Assembly (NCBI GenBank): GCA_964036155.1
Contig: OZ038422.1
Span: 22,033,201 to 22,097,200, forward strand
Reading direction: 5' to 3'
Length of the DNA stretch: 64,000 bases
Source of the DNA: Diploscapter coronatus
Taxonomy: Eukaryota; Nematoda; Chromadorea; Rhabditida; Rhabditidae
Part shown: positions 25,498 to 37,043 of the stretch, in pieces
How positions within the stretch are numbered: position 1 is the first letter of the stretch
Layout: each line of letters opens with the position of its first letter
The notes under the pieces: model-generated
The model's database searches: none
Told to the model about the DNA's origin: nothing
What the model saw: only the letters and a program-made list of their open reading frames with translations
Made by a program: the position numbers and the translations under genes

Positions 25498-26133
25498 TTA
25501 GACAAACCATTGAATATAAAAAGTTGTACAAACCTGAGGCAGGTGTGACATTTGAATGATTTAGCGAAATAATTTATCGAAGAATAGTTTGAATAAGTCT
25601 TGAATGTGTTCTTCAAGTTTACGATTCTGCAATTTTGGAATAGTTCAAATAAAAATTGTAGCAAAATAAAGTATTTTTCCGAAAAAAAACAATGCAGAAA
25701 AGATACTCAATCGGTGTTTTCAGAAGATAGAATTTGTTCCTCCGCCAGCACTTTCACACGTATAAATTGTCGTGCTTTTAGTTGTGCGGCGTCAGTCAGA
25801 ACTCGGGTTAACACAAGTTTTTATTAGCACAACGTCAAAGTGATAATAGTTGGAGAAGATTAGGAAATTTACTGTTCTACCAAAACGCAGGAGACTCGAA
25901 TCAATTGAGAGGTCAAAAGTGACGACAATTTGAGGGCAGGTCAGTGGTCGTGAGGATAGACAACTCTAGAAGGGGAGACTGGGAAGATGTCGAGGGTTCG
26001 ATAGCTGACGATTAGGCCAGTGGCTGTAGAGGAGAGAGAATAAGAAGTACAACCACCGGAAGTAGGCATAAATAAAGGGAGGGAATAACAGCATATGGGA
26101 GAGAGGTTAGAGACAAAGGGAAAAATAGAAGAA

Positions 26134-26580
26134 TGAGCCGAATTATTCGAACGGTAGTATCGATGAACGCAGAGCGGGTGTTCAAGCTGGTCGCTGAGAC
26201 GCGCATTCGACAGCTCGCTTCACGACGGAAGAAGACATCGTTCTGCACTTCAATGAAGAACTCCGCATCTGTCCGACGGCACTCAAACAAATGGATCTGA
26301 CAGTTAACGAACACATGCGAACAGACCTTCAAGAAATGTTGCGTATCATCAGCGAATATAAATAAGGAATACTTGGAGAAATGGGCAACGGGGATCTCGA
26401 CTTACTCAGAATGGATACATTGGCAAAATCACGAGTTTGGTCAAATCTGAATATCGGTTCATTAGCGACACAGAATCCGCCTGTTTGAAGAGGGCCTCGA
26501 CAGTCTCAACCTGCTAGACGGATTGACGGAAGAGCAAAGAGCGCGTTTTATTAATTTGGAGCCAGAAGGAGCCTTTTGAA
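26134..26580 (+). pseudogene. Degenerate coding-like segment, family not recognised (F1)
   Basis: GC-richer DNA with coding character in an AT-rich setting. The pieces AERVFKLVAETRI, then FTTEEDIVLHFNEELRICPT with DLTVNEHMRTDLQEMLRI, then FEEGLDSLNLLDGLTEEQRA lie in different frames separated by stops. The F2 copy (31960-32266) keeps the middle piece open further, to LLRMNTLAKSRV. Probably a captured and decayed exon series. The short helical pattern might suggest a histone-fold or other helical protein, but I cannot name it. Confidence 0.35.
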
Positions 26581-26994
26581 TGCGGACAGTCGTGAATGAT
26601 CAGGCAATGAAAGCAGCTAGAGATTGCAGACAATCTTCGACAACTAGCCAATTGCATCGAAACTGCCAAGGTTGAAGCGACAACTTGGTGAGCAATCTTC
26701 TAGAATTGCATTAGAATAACTCTAGGTCAAATACCGTATTCTCAATAATTTAAATCCATACACTTCTATTTTTGAACCATACTAAAGTCGAAAATCAGTT
26801 TTTAACGACGCAAATAAGTCAATTTTAATGATTAACAAATATACCAAAACTAAGGCTAAATAATCATTTTGAACGTGTCTCCTTCATTTGCACATGTGTG
26901 TGTGTGTGAAATGATTTATTATGAGTTATTGCATTTCTGAGTTTTGAAATGGATTTCTACGTATTAGAGAGAATACGGCATTAATTAATATATG

Positions 26995-27010
26995 CAGTAC
27001 CGGCCAAAAG
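26995..27010 (+). mobile_element. Solitary Tc1/mariner-like terminal motif
   Basis: CAGTACCGGCCAAAAG, preceded by TATATATG, resembles the outer end of Tc1-like inverted repeats (CAGTxxCGGCCAAAAG form). I found no inverted partner within several kilobases and no transposase, so at best it is one end of a decayed element. Confidence 0.3.
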
Positions 27011-27718
27011 AAATGCGCATAATGGAATTTTTGGGTGACTGTCTGGTTCACCCGCTTACACTGCATCAATCCGGTTAAAAATTGGTACACGTAATGTGGT
27101 TGATGTGGTAACCTAATATCGGATACACAGAAATAACGATGATAATTGGTAAAGCCAGACTAGCATTAAGCTATAAAAGATTTTCGAAAAATTTAAAAAG
27201 GATGAACATGGCCATGGAGTGTACTTTCTAGAAATATAATGGTTTAGGGGGGTCAGCCACTTGTTGGGTTAGCAGCTTTAAAGCAGCATAATTTAGTCAT
27301 CTCGTTATTTTCTCTAGAGGAAGCGGACTTGGAACTTGTCAACTGCAAAAATTATTATCATCTTGTCTCATCATTAAAGATAGTATTGCAAAACTAAATG
27401 CGATAATTCACTACATAAGGAATATTTGCGGTGGGAAGCGTTCCAACATCTGAGAGAAAGTGCTACTGCAAATATTTATAGCGAATGGTAGCATGCACAT
27501 TCGTTTTTCTAGTGTATTCTAGATACTCGTTTGCTAAATTGTCTGACGAATTTCGTATCTAGTCAATTCGAAATTGCGCATTTTAGCTTTCTGGTCTTTG
27601 CAACTTTTCTTTTAGAGAAAATTCATCATAAAGGCAGGAAAACTAGTGTTTAAACCAACTCTGATATAGATGTAATTTGCTGCATTATAAAACGCATGTT
27701 CTCGCAATGTTTGTAAAA

Positions 27719-27815
27719 TCCACTGAGAGCAACGCACCCGCGAAGCACCTGCAAGGCATCCACGAATGGCGCGCGCCACTCGTGGGTGCTTCGCGGGTGC
27801 GTTGCTCTCAGTGGA
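27719..27815. repeat. Perfect 31-bp inverted repeat, hairpin-forming
   Basis: The arms at 27719-27749 and 27785-27815 are exact reverse complements, starting TCCACTGAGAGCAACGCACC. The 35-bp centre holds a further near-palindrome around GGCGCGCGCC. The unit is GC-rich within AT-rich DNA and could fold along almost its whole 97 nt. It is probably a foldback or MITE-type insertion. No clear target duplication. Confidence 0.75.
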
Positions 27816-29014
27816 GTAGTGTCCGCTAGGTGGCACTGGCGGGAAAGGGAAAGAGAGTGGGGAGAAAGGTGAGAGATTAGAGAAAGGGAGTGAATTGAAT
27901 AGAGTGAGCCTCTAGCACTAAATTTCGAGGCGCCAAATGAATTTTCGGAATAGATAATTTTATATCAACATGATTGGCGGAATTTATCAGAGCAGGATGC
28001 TCTTTAGACCTCGGAAAATGGTTCAGTGGATGAAAAGTTATGACCATTTTTGTGCGACATATTTTTTTGCAGTTGCTTTCTATTTTATTCGGCCAGTCAT
28101 TTTCAACGTCTTTCGACATGACATAACATTTGCATTTTATTCTGCTCGAATTTATCAGTTTGCGTAATTTCATTCAAAGATTTCATTATTCAACTTCGAC
28201 TCATGGTGGACTGTTGCAACTTTCTTCGTAACAGATTTTTTTCAATTTTTCATCCGAGGAAATTTTCACGAATTTTTATTTGAAATGAAATTCTGGCTTG
28301 CCAAGGACCTCACTCAGCGCAGGCCCTTCATTCGCCCCTTGTTTTCTTTATTTCTGAAATGGAAATTAGAACCCAAAAATAGTTTATCGCTTGTGTTAAT
28401 GATTTCTGAATTAAATTAAAAATTTTATTTCTTCTCTATGATTATCAGCCGCTTATTAGTCGTTATCAGTGATAAGATGATCCTAACTGATAGAATATTA
28501 GATAATCGTGATTAGCGAAAAAAAGTCTGAGTCAAATGAGCTTCATTCTTGCATGAAGATGTAGAGTTTTGGAAAGCCGCTTTTTTGACGTGACGCGTTC
28601 CAGAAGTTGCAGAAGTCTTCAGAAGCATTTTCATCCCCACATGCTATACATTATTTGAAAGCTCATGAAATTTTCAACAATTGTAAATTTTTATTTTCAG
28701 TAAAAAAGTAAATTTTTGAACGAAAAACCGTCAAAAATTCATTTTATATTAATTTCGACTATTTTTAAGTCAAAATCTTCTAAGATCATTTTTTCGTGAT
28801 CAGCGTAATCGATTTGTATAGTTGGTATGAGATTTTTAAATAAAAATTGAAATTAAAAAAGGTGACTGCATTCTTATATACGAGAGATAATCGATACAGG
28901 ATGGTAGTTACTGAATAGCGGAGTGCTATAGTTAAAGATAGACGAGAGGATGAAATTTGAAAGAAATATTGTAGAAATGACACACTCCACCATTTAGTAA
29001 TTGCCATATAAAAT

Positions 29015-31320
29015 CTAATAATCTGATCTGATAACGATGGTATAACAATCCGCTAATTGTTTGTATCCAATTTCGAATTTCTCGTTATGCCGATTTGTCA
29101 GCATCCATTCTCTCCCATCTCGTAGAATTTGAATTGCTGACTCCGGTAGAGATTTAAGGGATTTTTCCAGATCGATTGATCCAATGATTTCAAATGAGTA
29201 GTCCAATATATTAAATATATCGACGTATCCCTTACGATTCTCATAGAAATTCTGAAACAACAAAATTAGAATTATTTAACTATAATAATAATAATTTAAA
29301 ATAGTGCCTCAAAAGTTACCTTTAGCACAATTTCCAGCCAGTTATTTGCCATTTTTATTTGGCTAATATGAAATCTTTTATATTTCATGTTGGCAAGAAA
29401 TGCATCATCAAGTCCGAAGCATTTCGTTTGATCATCTCTGAAGGAGGAGGGGGTAACGACCAACTTTTCAGCCTAAATGAACCAGATTGGAAAAATCTCA
29501 TAAATAGCATTTATTTTACACCTACGTTTATCACGGTTTCGTGTCTACATAATTCGTAGTTCGGCTCAATTCCAACATCGTTGAGATAGAAAATTAATAA
29601 ATCTTTAACGCCTAAAATCGTAACTTTCATGATGTTTACTATCGGAATAAATATGATACTGTATTTTCTCTAATAGAAGCACTCCTTTGAAGATCAATTT
29701 TGAGGGCCCAGAACTCAAAACTTTCGTTAGAAATGCATGGACTCGAAATTTGATAAAATATATGTTTCTATGTTTCAGCACGATTTTGAGATGATATGAT
29801 CGACTAAATTCGAAAAGCTAGGGAAGAGCTATTAGGGAAAATACGGTATAAATGAAGTTAGCATAACTCTTGTACTAATTCACAGAATTTTGAAAATAAT
29901 ACATTTCTACTCACCTTTAGAAAAGAATGGTGATGCAAAAAATTCATTGATGTTGGTAGGATAAAATTCAATATCTATTGAAGTTTTATTCCTAATCAAA
30001 TAGCCATGAGTATCAAAAAAATCTCTCATTTGTATCCACGTCTCCTGAGTTACTCCTCTCTAAATAATCTGCATTTCGAATTAAAAGCCAATATAAGCAC
30101 TTACCAATTCTAGTGAATCGACATAGCCATATTCATAGTGAGTATAGAAAAGTAAGTCCTTGAGGTAATCAAAAGCTTCACTTCTCGTCCAAAATGCCTA
30201 AATTTATTTTCTGAAAGTCACATACATTTTTAGAATATTAAATTTGTTACTTGCTCCATGCGAACAGAGATAGGTAGTTCATTGTCGAATGCATAATTTG
30301 GATTATTTTCGCGAATTTTTTTAGCCTCATTTATTCGTGTCTCAATTTCTGAAAAAAAACAAATAAATTATTTGATCGAAATTTTAGTGATCTAAATCCT
30401 ACTTTCAAGGGATGATTTGAAAAATTCTTCGATTTTCATACTGGGCCATTTTTGCTGCACATATTGAATCTGCTCCTCAGTTGGTCGTGGATGTCTATCA
30501 CAACATGCAGCTCGAATTGTCATGCTCAGATTAGATAGATATCCTAAACAATATTTGTTTCTCTGATATCAAGACTAAATAAAATAATTAAAATTATATC
30601 CAAATACTCTTTTGTTTATCAAAAAGATTTCTGTCGAGAAAAGAGGAAAGGATACCCCCGCTAAATAAGTCGCTGTGATCTGCCATGCCGTACTTCTACA
30701 TCATGTATATCATATTGCGCCCTTCGCGGATAAACGTCTCGTCCCCTCAGCAAGTCTTTTTTTCAAAAGCAATGGAGAGTATGAAAGAGGTACTTTTCTC
30801 ATAACACTATTTTAACAAAATCTGAGTCAAGATATAAATCACGAGAAAATCACAAGAGAAACATCATATTTTGATATGTGTAGTGACTGAATAAATTATT
30901 TCATTATTGACAATAACATTATCTTACTTGTTTCACTTCGATCATAGATATGGATATCGCCAATATCATTGAATTTCTGAAAGAAGTACTTGTCATTTTA
31001 TGGTAAATAGATTGACTTCTAGAAATTTTTGATTTTTATTTATCGCGATTATTGAAATTGAAGCTAATAAATCGATTAATTTCGAAAATAAGAAATGGAA
31101 ATACCAATTGGTGTTCGTCTCCAGACACATAACGATTAGTGAATTGAATGTGTATCCTAATTCTGTTTTTGCAGGCCAATCGTTTTCCAGCTGGATTTCT
31201 TATTTCATTCGCAACGGCATACAGGTGTTTATTAACCCTTTGGATTTGGCCCAAATCTCCAATCGGCAGACGCGAGAAGATTATCTGGAGGACTTCAGGT
31301 GGCAAGTCTACCAACGTCTT
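29015..31320 (-). CDS. F-box protein F2, 5' end not found
   Basis: Paralogue of the F-box gene at 23011-25292, with the same nine-exon structure by alignment. The F-box exon reads LVDLPPEVLQIIFSRLPIGD and the last exon (29251-29015) ends in YTIVIRSDY. Splice sites are preserved and the exons checked stay open, so this copy looks functional too. Most exons differ from F1 by only a few substitutions. The exon near 29320-29465 differs sharply and is 6 nt longer (two extra residues). As in F1, the exon carrying the F-box begins at an acceptor, so an upstream exon with the ATG is missing from my model. Confidence 0.75.
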
Positions 31321-31959
31321 CTGAAATACATAGACAAACCATTGATACAAAATTTGTACAAACCTGAGACAGGTGTGACATTTGAATGATTTAGCGAAAT
31401 AATTTATCGAAGAATAGTTTGAATAAGTCTTGAATGTGTTCTTCAAGTTTGCGATTCTGCAATTTTGGAATAGTTTAAATAAAAATTGTAGCAAAATAAG
31501 GTATTTTCCAGAAAAAAATAATGCAGAAAAGATACTCAATCGGTGTTTTCAGAAGATAGAATTTGTTTATCCACCAGCACTTTCACGCGTATAAATCGTC
31601 GTGCTTTTAGTTGTGTGGCGTCAGTCAGAACTTGGAGTAACACAAGTTCTTATTGGAACAACGTCGAAGTGATAATAGGGGAAGATTAGGAAATTTACTG
31701 TTCTACCAAAACGCAGGAGACGCGAATCAATTGGGAGGTCAAAAATGACGACAATTTGAGGGCAGGTCAGTGGTCGTGAGGATAGACAACTCTAGAAGGG
31801 GAGACTGGGAAGATGTCGAGGGTTCGATAGCTGACGATTAGGCCAGTGGCTGTAGAGGAGAGAGAATGAGAAGTACAACCACTGGGAGTGGGCATAGATA
31901 AAGGGAGGGAATAACAGCATATGGGAGAGAGGTTAGAGACAAAAGGAAAAATAGAAGAA

Positions 31960-32266
31960 TGAGCCGAATTATTCGAACGGTAGTATCGATGGACGCAGAG
32001 CGGGTGTTCAAGCTGGTCGCTGAGACGTGCATTCGACAGTTCGCTTCGCGACGGGAGAAGGCATCGTGCTGCACTTCAATGAAGAGCTCCGCATCTGTCC
32101 GACGGCACTCAAACAAATGGATCTGACAGTTAACGAACACATGCGAACGGACCTTCAAGAAGTATCGCGTGTCACCAGCGAATATAAATACGGAATATTT
32201 GGAGAAATGGGCAACGGGGATCTCGACTTACTCAGAATGAATACATTGGCAAAATCACGAGTTTGA
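31960..32266 (+). pseudogene. Degenerate coding-like segment, family not recognised (F2)
   Basis: Counterpart of 26134-26580. The frame holding FATGEGIVLHFNEELRICPT and MDLTVNEHMRTDLQEVSRVT stays open from about 32027 to a TGA at 32264-32266. The upstream piece (MDAERVFKLVAETCIRQ) is in another frame. The downstream GLTEEQRA part seen in F1 is absent, because the duplicated block ends at about 32289. Possibly an exon of a once functional gene; no family assigned. Confidence 0.3.
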
Positions 32267-32289
32267 TAAAATCTGAATATCGGTTCATT

Positions 32290-32930
32290 TTTGCTTCCTA
32301 TAGTACCGTGCTACCATTTTACCATGTTATCATATGGGTCCATGGTATACCACCCAAATGGTGGTCGAATGGCATGCTATAAAAATGAGTATCATTCGAC
32401 TCAAAATCGAATGGAGAATGATATTCTCGTATCATTTTCCTGAAAATTGACATTTAATTTTGGTTTTTTAGATACCACTCCCATATCATAATAGATAACC
32501 ATGAGATGTCTTCGCAAAAGTTGCTTAGTTTTTCAAGCTCTATCGATTGGTATGCATATTGTAGGATTTTTCTCTAAATTTTGAAATTTCTGGTTAGAGA
32601 TACAGCATTGTGAAAGGAATATTATGGAGGGCTGATCATAGAGCAATCTTGACTTAAATCCCCCCTAGATCTGTGCGCTCTTAAGCACTCGGTAGAGTTA
32701 CCTCGACATCATCATTTCATCTACTTCTGTCGTACCTGTTTAATGGTCTTTCAAATCTGATCATCATAACATAAGTTTATGAAGTTCAGAATTTAAACTT
32801 TTTCCCCAATCTAGATCCCGTTCAATTCTACTTCATTCACACTTGCTATACAGACTACGATCATAAATGTGAAGAAAGTGATCACGACATACTTTTAAAA
32901 TCACCTGCATAATCAATGAAGAGGAAATAG
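32290..32930. other. Spacer with no gene
   Basis: AT-rich. It holds short palindromic motifs (CCAAATGGTGG, repeated ACCATG) around 32300-32400 that may be transposon debris. Nothing coding is supported. Confidence 0.4.
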
Positions 32931-33146
32931 TGCATGAAAAGGTACAGAAAATAGCGAGTGAGTGGCCCAAAGATCCACTTGTCAGATCAGATTCTTTATC
33001 CTTCTCATTCAGTTCTTAATTCTCGTCTTCCATGAATGATCATTCTTCTTCACTTATTTTTAGCTTCAATTTGTATATTTCCGATACGAAATCTCAGCTT
33101 GATATATCATTTAAATAGAGTTACATTCACTTCTAAATCATTAATT
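32931..33146. repeat. Left arm of a long inverted repeat
   Basis: About 215 bp whose reverse complement aligns with 37044-37266 over its whole length, with scattered mismatches and small indels. Shared landmarks are GAAGACGAGAATT, GGATCTTTGGG, TATTTTCTGTA and TTTAGAAGTGAA. The two arms flank the F-box-kelch gene and kelch block K2. Confidence 0.75.
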
Positions 33147-33231
33147 GCAGACTTTCTCATTCAACCAATACTCTTTTACTATTTCCATTTCAAAATAATA
33201 CTATGCTGATTGTTTAGGTCTCTTAACAAAT

Positions 33232-34490
33232 ATGTTAGCCAATTTGCCAGTCGAAATGATATTGTTGATCTGCGAACATCCCGAATTCAAAGACCTGGGA
33301 CAATTGGCCTGGACTAACAAGCGGATGATGCAAATAATCAAGAGATATCTGCCGATGGCACTCGAGAGGAAAACTTTACTCAATCGTAGGAATATTTCTT
33401 GTATGAACAAAAATTAATTCTAGTATTAGTGCATTATGAAAACAACGACGTTGTTAGCAAAGGAAGAATTGGTCTGTTTGATTCGCATAATTATTCTGTT
33501 GAGCAGATTGCGACATTTACTACTAGTTCATGGCCATGGGAAGTTGCAACCACAAAAGATAAGGTAGATTAGTTTATTTGGGATTGCCAATTTTGTAAAT
33601 TTTAGATTTTTTCGTTGAGTTCTGCTAGCAAATCATTTCAAATATATGACTTGGATACTCGACAAGTTTCAAGAAGTTGTATCAACAAATCCATGAATGA
33701 TCGATTCAAGCAATTTTACAGGTCCAAATCCTCCTGAATGGCGTAACCATACATCTATGGCTTATTTCAAAGACAAATTGTATTATTTGGGTGGATGGGA
33801 TTCGGAAACAAAGGAATGTACGAATAGAGTTGATGTAAGAAGATCGAATGAAAGCTCATGAAATAATTTATTCAGGTTTTAATAGACGGAAAGTGGCAAA
33901 CAGGACCTGCTTTTCCTCTTCCAATTATGCTTGCTAAAACAATAACATGCGATGGAATTTTATACGGTCACATTATAGCATATTCATTATTGTAATTATG
34001 GATATTCAGTTATTGATGGTCGTGAAAGTGAAAGGATATATCGATTATCAGACGACGAGCAGAAATGGGTTAAAATTGGAGAGATTCCAGAAGGACGAGG
34101 TTCTTTCGGGGTTGCATCGTTAAATGGAAAAATTTACATAACTGGAGGATTTGGGTAGTTAATTTTGTATGATAAATAATGTATCATTATATATTTAGTC
34201 ACTATTCTATATTAAAATCCTGTCTGTGTTTCGACCCCTCAGCTCCAGTTGACAGTCGAGTTTCTCGAATCGCTGATATGAATTATGGAAGATGGTATCA
34301 TTCGCTCATTGCCGCTAACGGAAAATTGTATGCAATAGGAGGGTGAGCTGAGATTTTGCATATCTTTATACCAAATATTTGTTAACTTAGATTTCAAACA
34401 TCTTCATGTAAGCAATGTTGTAATTCAATCGAGGAATACGATTCACAAACGAATAAATGGCGTGAAGTCGGAAAATTTAACATAAAATAA
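33232..34490 (+). CDS. F-box-kelch protein (8 exons, 316 aa)
   Basis: Likely SCF ubiquitin-ligase adaptor with a kelch propeller as substrate receptor. Exons: 33232-33385, 33430-33563, 33606-33675, 33722-33834, 33876-33966, 34010-34154, 34199-34342, 34391-34490 (951 nt, in phase). All introns are about 40-55 nt. Residues 1-45 are an F-box (LANLPVEMILLICEHPEFKD, then LGQLAWTNKRMMQIIKRYLP). The propeller follows, with FKDKLYYLGGWD, DGILYVIDGR, LNGKIYITGGFG and ANGKLYAIGG. The propeller exons match the kelch genes K1 and K2 exon by exon, but those start with a membrane anchor in place of the F-box. Exon 2 could also start 6 nt earlier (two AG acceptors). Confidence 0.82.
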
Positions 34491-34990
34491 AGCTTAACTA
34501 TAATAATCTCAGATTTCATATGGAAATTTTATTCAATAAAATGTGAAATAATAATTTAATTTCAATGAGCATTATACAGACAACTCTTGAATGCATCCAA
34601 AAATGATGAGGGATAATTGTAACTGAAATAAATATTCTTTAAAATGTTTTATTTCAAAAAGTCTGTAACCAAATCCAATATTTATTTTATAGTAATTTCA
34701 CAGTAAATTTTTCAAAATATATCACAAATAGTTCATTGATTTATTGGGAACAGTTATTGAACGTATTTAAAGCATAATATTGCTAGTCAGCAGTATCAAT
34801 GTTAGCCAGACCTATGGAGCGTTTTCGTCAGTCGAAAAGAAACGATAGAGAATAGATCGCGTACAGGCGAATTCATAGTTATAACTCGAGGATCCAGCTT
34901 CCCAACTGTTATCCACTCAGCACAGCCAATTAGATGCGTGGATTATTACATTTTTTGAATTTCATAATTGTTTACAATTTTCAATATTCA

Positions 34991-35304
34991 GTTATTGGCT
35001 GTTGGAATGGAGAGATATTTCGATTATCTGACAATAAATCAAAATGGATTGAAGTGAAGAAACACTAAATGATTTTGAAATTGCATCACGGAGTGAAAAA
35101 ATTATATAATTGGAGGATGGAGGTCATTAATTTTGTATGATAGGCAATGTATCATTATATATTTAGTAATGATGCATTAAAATCCTGTCTGTTTCGACCC
35201 CTCAGCTCCAGTTGACAGTCAAAGTTCTCAAATCGTTGATATGAACTGTGCAAGAGAAGATCATTCGTTTGTTGCTACGAACGGGAAATTGTATACAATT
35301 AGAG
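34991..35304 (+). pseudogene. Kelch-repeat pseudogene fragment (K2)
   Basis: Homologue of 20613-20942. The first exon starts like a normal blade (VIGCWNGEIFRLSDNK) but is frameshifted after the lysine-rich stretch and meets stops. The second exon retains the CFDPSAPVDSQS-type block. No 5' or final exon. Both copies carry the same partial gene, so the truncation preceded the block duplication. Confidence 0.7.
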
Positions 35305-35467
35305 GGTATTGAATGATAGTCACGTCTAGGATGATTGGCACTTTATTGACGAACAACTGAGCAGAAAGCAATTTCCGTTATGTAGATATCGAAACCATTT
35401 TTTAAATTAATTTTTCGATTTTATTATTTGTTTAGCTTATTACTCGATATATGTGAAGATAATCAAA

Positions 35468-36985
35468 ATGGCCAAGTCTAATAATCCTTCAAATCCTGTA
35501 AGTTACGGCTCAGTTTTTCATTTGATATCTTGCATACGTTTACAGCATATCGTTAAGTCTACTGTCCGTCCACCTGAACTTATTCAACTAGTGGATGCAG
35601 ACAATCAACCTATGACGGAAACAAGGTGGAATGCGGATGATATAATGGGGCATTCTGAAACATGAAATTGCATGAACGAACAATTTGACGCGCGAAATCC
35701 ACGGAAAATATAAATAAATAAATAATCATTTACTACCTTTCAGGAAAAATCGTGAATATCCTTGGTTTAAAAAGCCTCTTTTTCTATTAGTTCTATTATG
35801 CACACTTCTTTTGGCCGGTGCTGTTATTCTAACTCTTCAAAGTCGGCAGGATAAAATTTTATTCTATCGTAGGAAAATATTCTGTTGTATTCTCGAAAAT
35901 TAACTTTAGTATTTAGTGCCTTATATAAACAGCAAAATTATGGAAGGAAGAATTTATCTGCTTGATTCGAATGTTAATTCTGCTGAGCAGATTGCGAAAT
36001 TCCATGGTTTTTATTGGCCATTTGAAGTAGCAACTACACAGAATAAAGTAAATTCTTGTGCTCGTTATTTTTTAATAATTTCTCAAATTTCAGATTTTTG
36101 GAATTGATAGCGAAAAGAAATCATTTGAAATATACGACTTGAATAATCGACAAATTTCAGAAGGTTTTATCAATAAAATCATGAATGAACGATTCAAAGA
36201 ATTTTACAGGTCCAGATCCTCCTGAATGGCGTAATAATGCATCTGCGGCTTATTTCAAGGACAAATTGTATTATTTGGGTGGAGAGGATCCTGAAACAGG
36301 GAACTATACGAATCGAGTTGATGTAAGAAGACCGAATGGAAATCCATGAAATAATTGATTCAGGTTTTAATAGATGGAAAATGGCAAACAGGACCTGCTT
36401 TTTCTCTTCCAACTATATATGCTCAAACAATAACATGCGACGAAATTTTATACGGTCACATTATAGCATATTCATTATTGTAATTATGGATATTCAGTTA
36501 TTGGTGGATGGAATAATGACAAAATATATCGATTATCAGACGATGAACGGGAATGGATTGAAATCGGAGACGTTTCAGAAAGACGATTTTTTTTCGGAGT
36601 TGCATCGTTAAATGGAAGAATTTACATAACTGGAGGAGATAAGTCGTTAATTTTGTATCATAAATAATGTATCATTATATTTAGTTACGATAATGGCTAT
36701 TATGTATCAAAATCCTGTCTGTATTTCGACCCCTCAGCTCCAGTTGACAGTCGAATTTCTCAAATCGCTAATATGAATTATGCAAGAGAGGATCATTCGC
36801 TTGTTGCTGCAAACGGGAAATTGTATGCAATCGGAGGGTGAACTGAGATTTCGCATATCTTTATACGAAATATTTTCTAACTTAGATTTCAAAAAATTTT
36901 ATCGAAAAATTTTTGCAATTCAATCGAGGAATACGATCCACAAGCGAATAAATGGCGCGAAGTCGGAGAAATTAGCATAAAATAA
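35468..36985 (+). CDS. Membrane-anchored kelch-repeat protein K2 (10 exons, 345 aa)
   Basis: Exons: 35468-35497, 35546-35625, 35744-35868, 35917-36047, 36094-36163, 36210-36322, 36364-36454, 36498-36642, 36685-36837, 36886-36985 (1038 nt, in phase). It has the same layout as K1: a polar leader (MAKSNNPSNPHIVK...), one transmembrane helix (PLFLLVLLCTLLLAGAVILT), then kelch blades (FKDKLYYLGGED, VIGGWNNDKIYRLSDD, LNGRIYITGGDK, ANGKLYAIGG). The blade that reads VIDG in K1 is the classical VIGGW here. No inactivating change is seen. Topology and ligand are unknown; the propeller could bind an extracellular or cytosolic partner. Confidence 0.82.
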
Positions 36986-37043
36986 AGATTGATTATAATA
37001 ATCTCAGATTTCATATGAAAATTTTATTCAATAAAATGTGAAA

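Larger units (their letters stand above)
22777..26463. repeat. Duplicated F-box block, copy F1
   Basis: A direct duplicate of 28781-32289, with long stretches nearly identical. Length differs mainly because F1 carries a 193-bp MITE. Each copy contains one F-box gene on the minus strand and a degenerate coding-like segment on the plus strand. Confidence 0.9.
26464..28780. other. Spacer between F-box blocks
   Basis: AT-rich with no supportable gene. It contains a solitary Tc1/mariner-like end motif at 26995-27010 and a perfect 31-bp-arm hairpin at 27719-27815. The rest shows no recognisable feature. Confidence 0.45.
28781..32289. repeat. Duplicated F-box block, copy F2
   Basis: Second direct copy of the block at 22777-26463, about 6 kb downstream and in the same orientation. 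It lacks the MITE. Near-identity over long stretches in introns as well as exons points to a recent segmental duplication. Confidence 0.9.
34621..37005. repeat. Duplicated kelch block, copy K2
   Basis: Direct duplicate of 20264-22773, in the same order: upstream sequence, kelch pseudogene fragment, intact membrane-kelch gene. Confidence 0.8.

Noticed and set aside
31960..32266. CENP-S/MHF1-like histone fold
   Set aside because: The helical spacing and a DLDLLRM segment are suggestive, but the identity is too weak and the frame is broken upstream.
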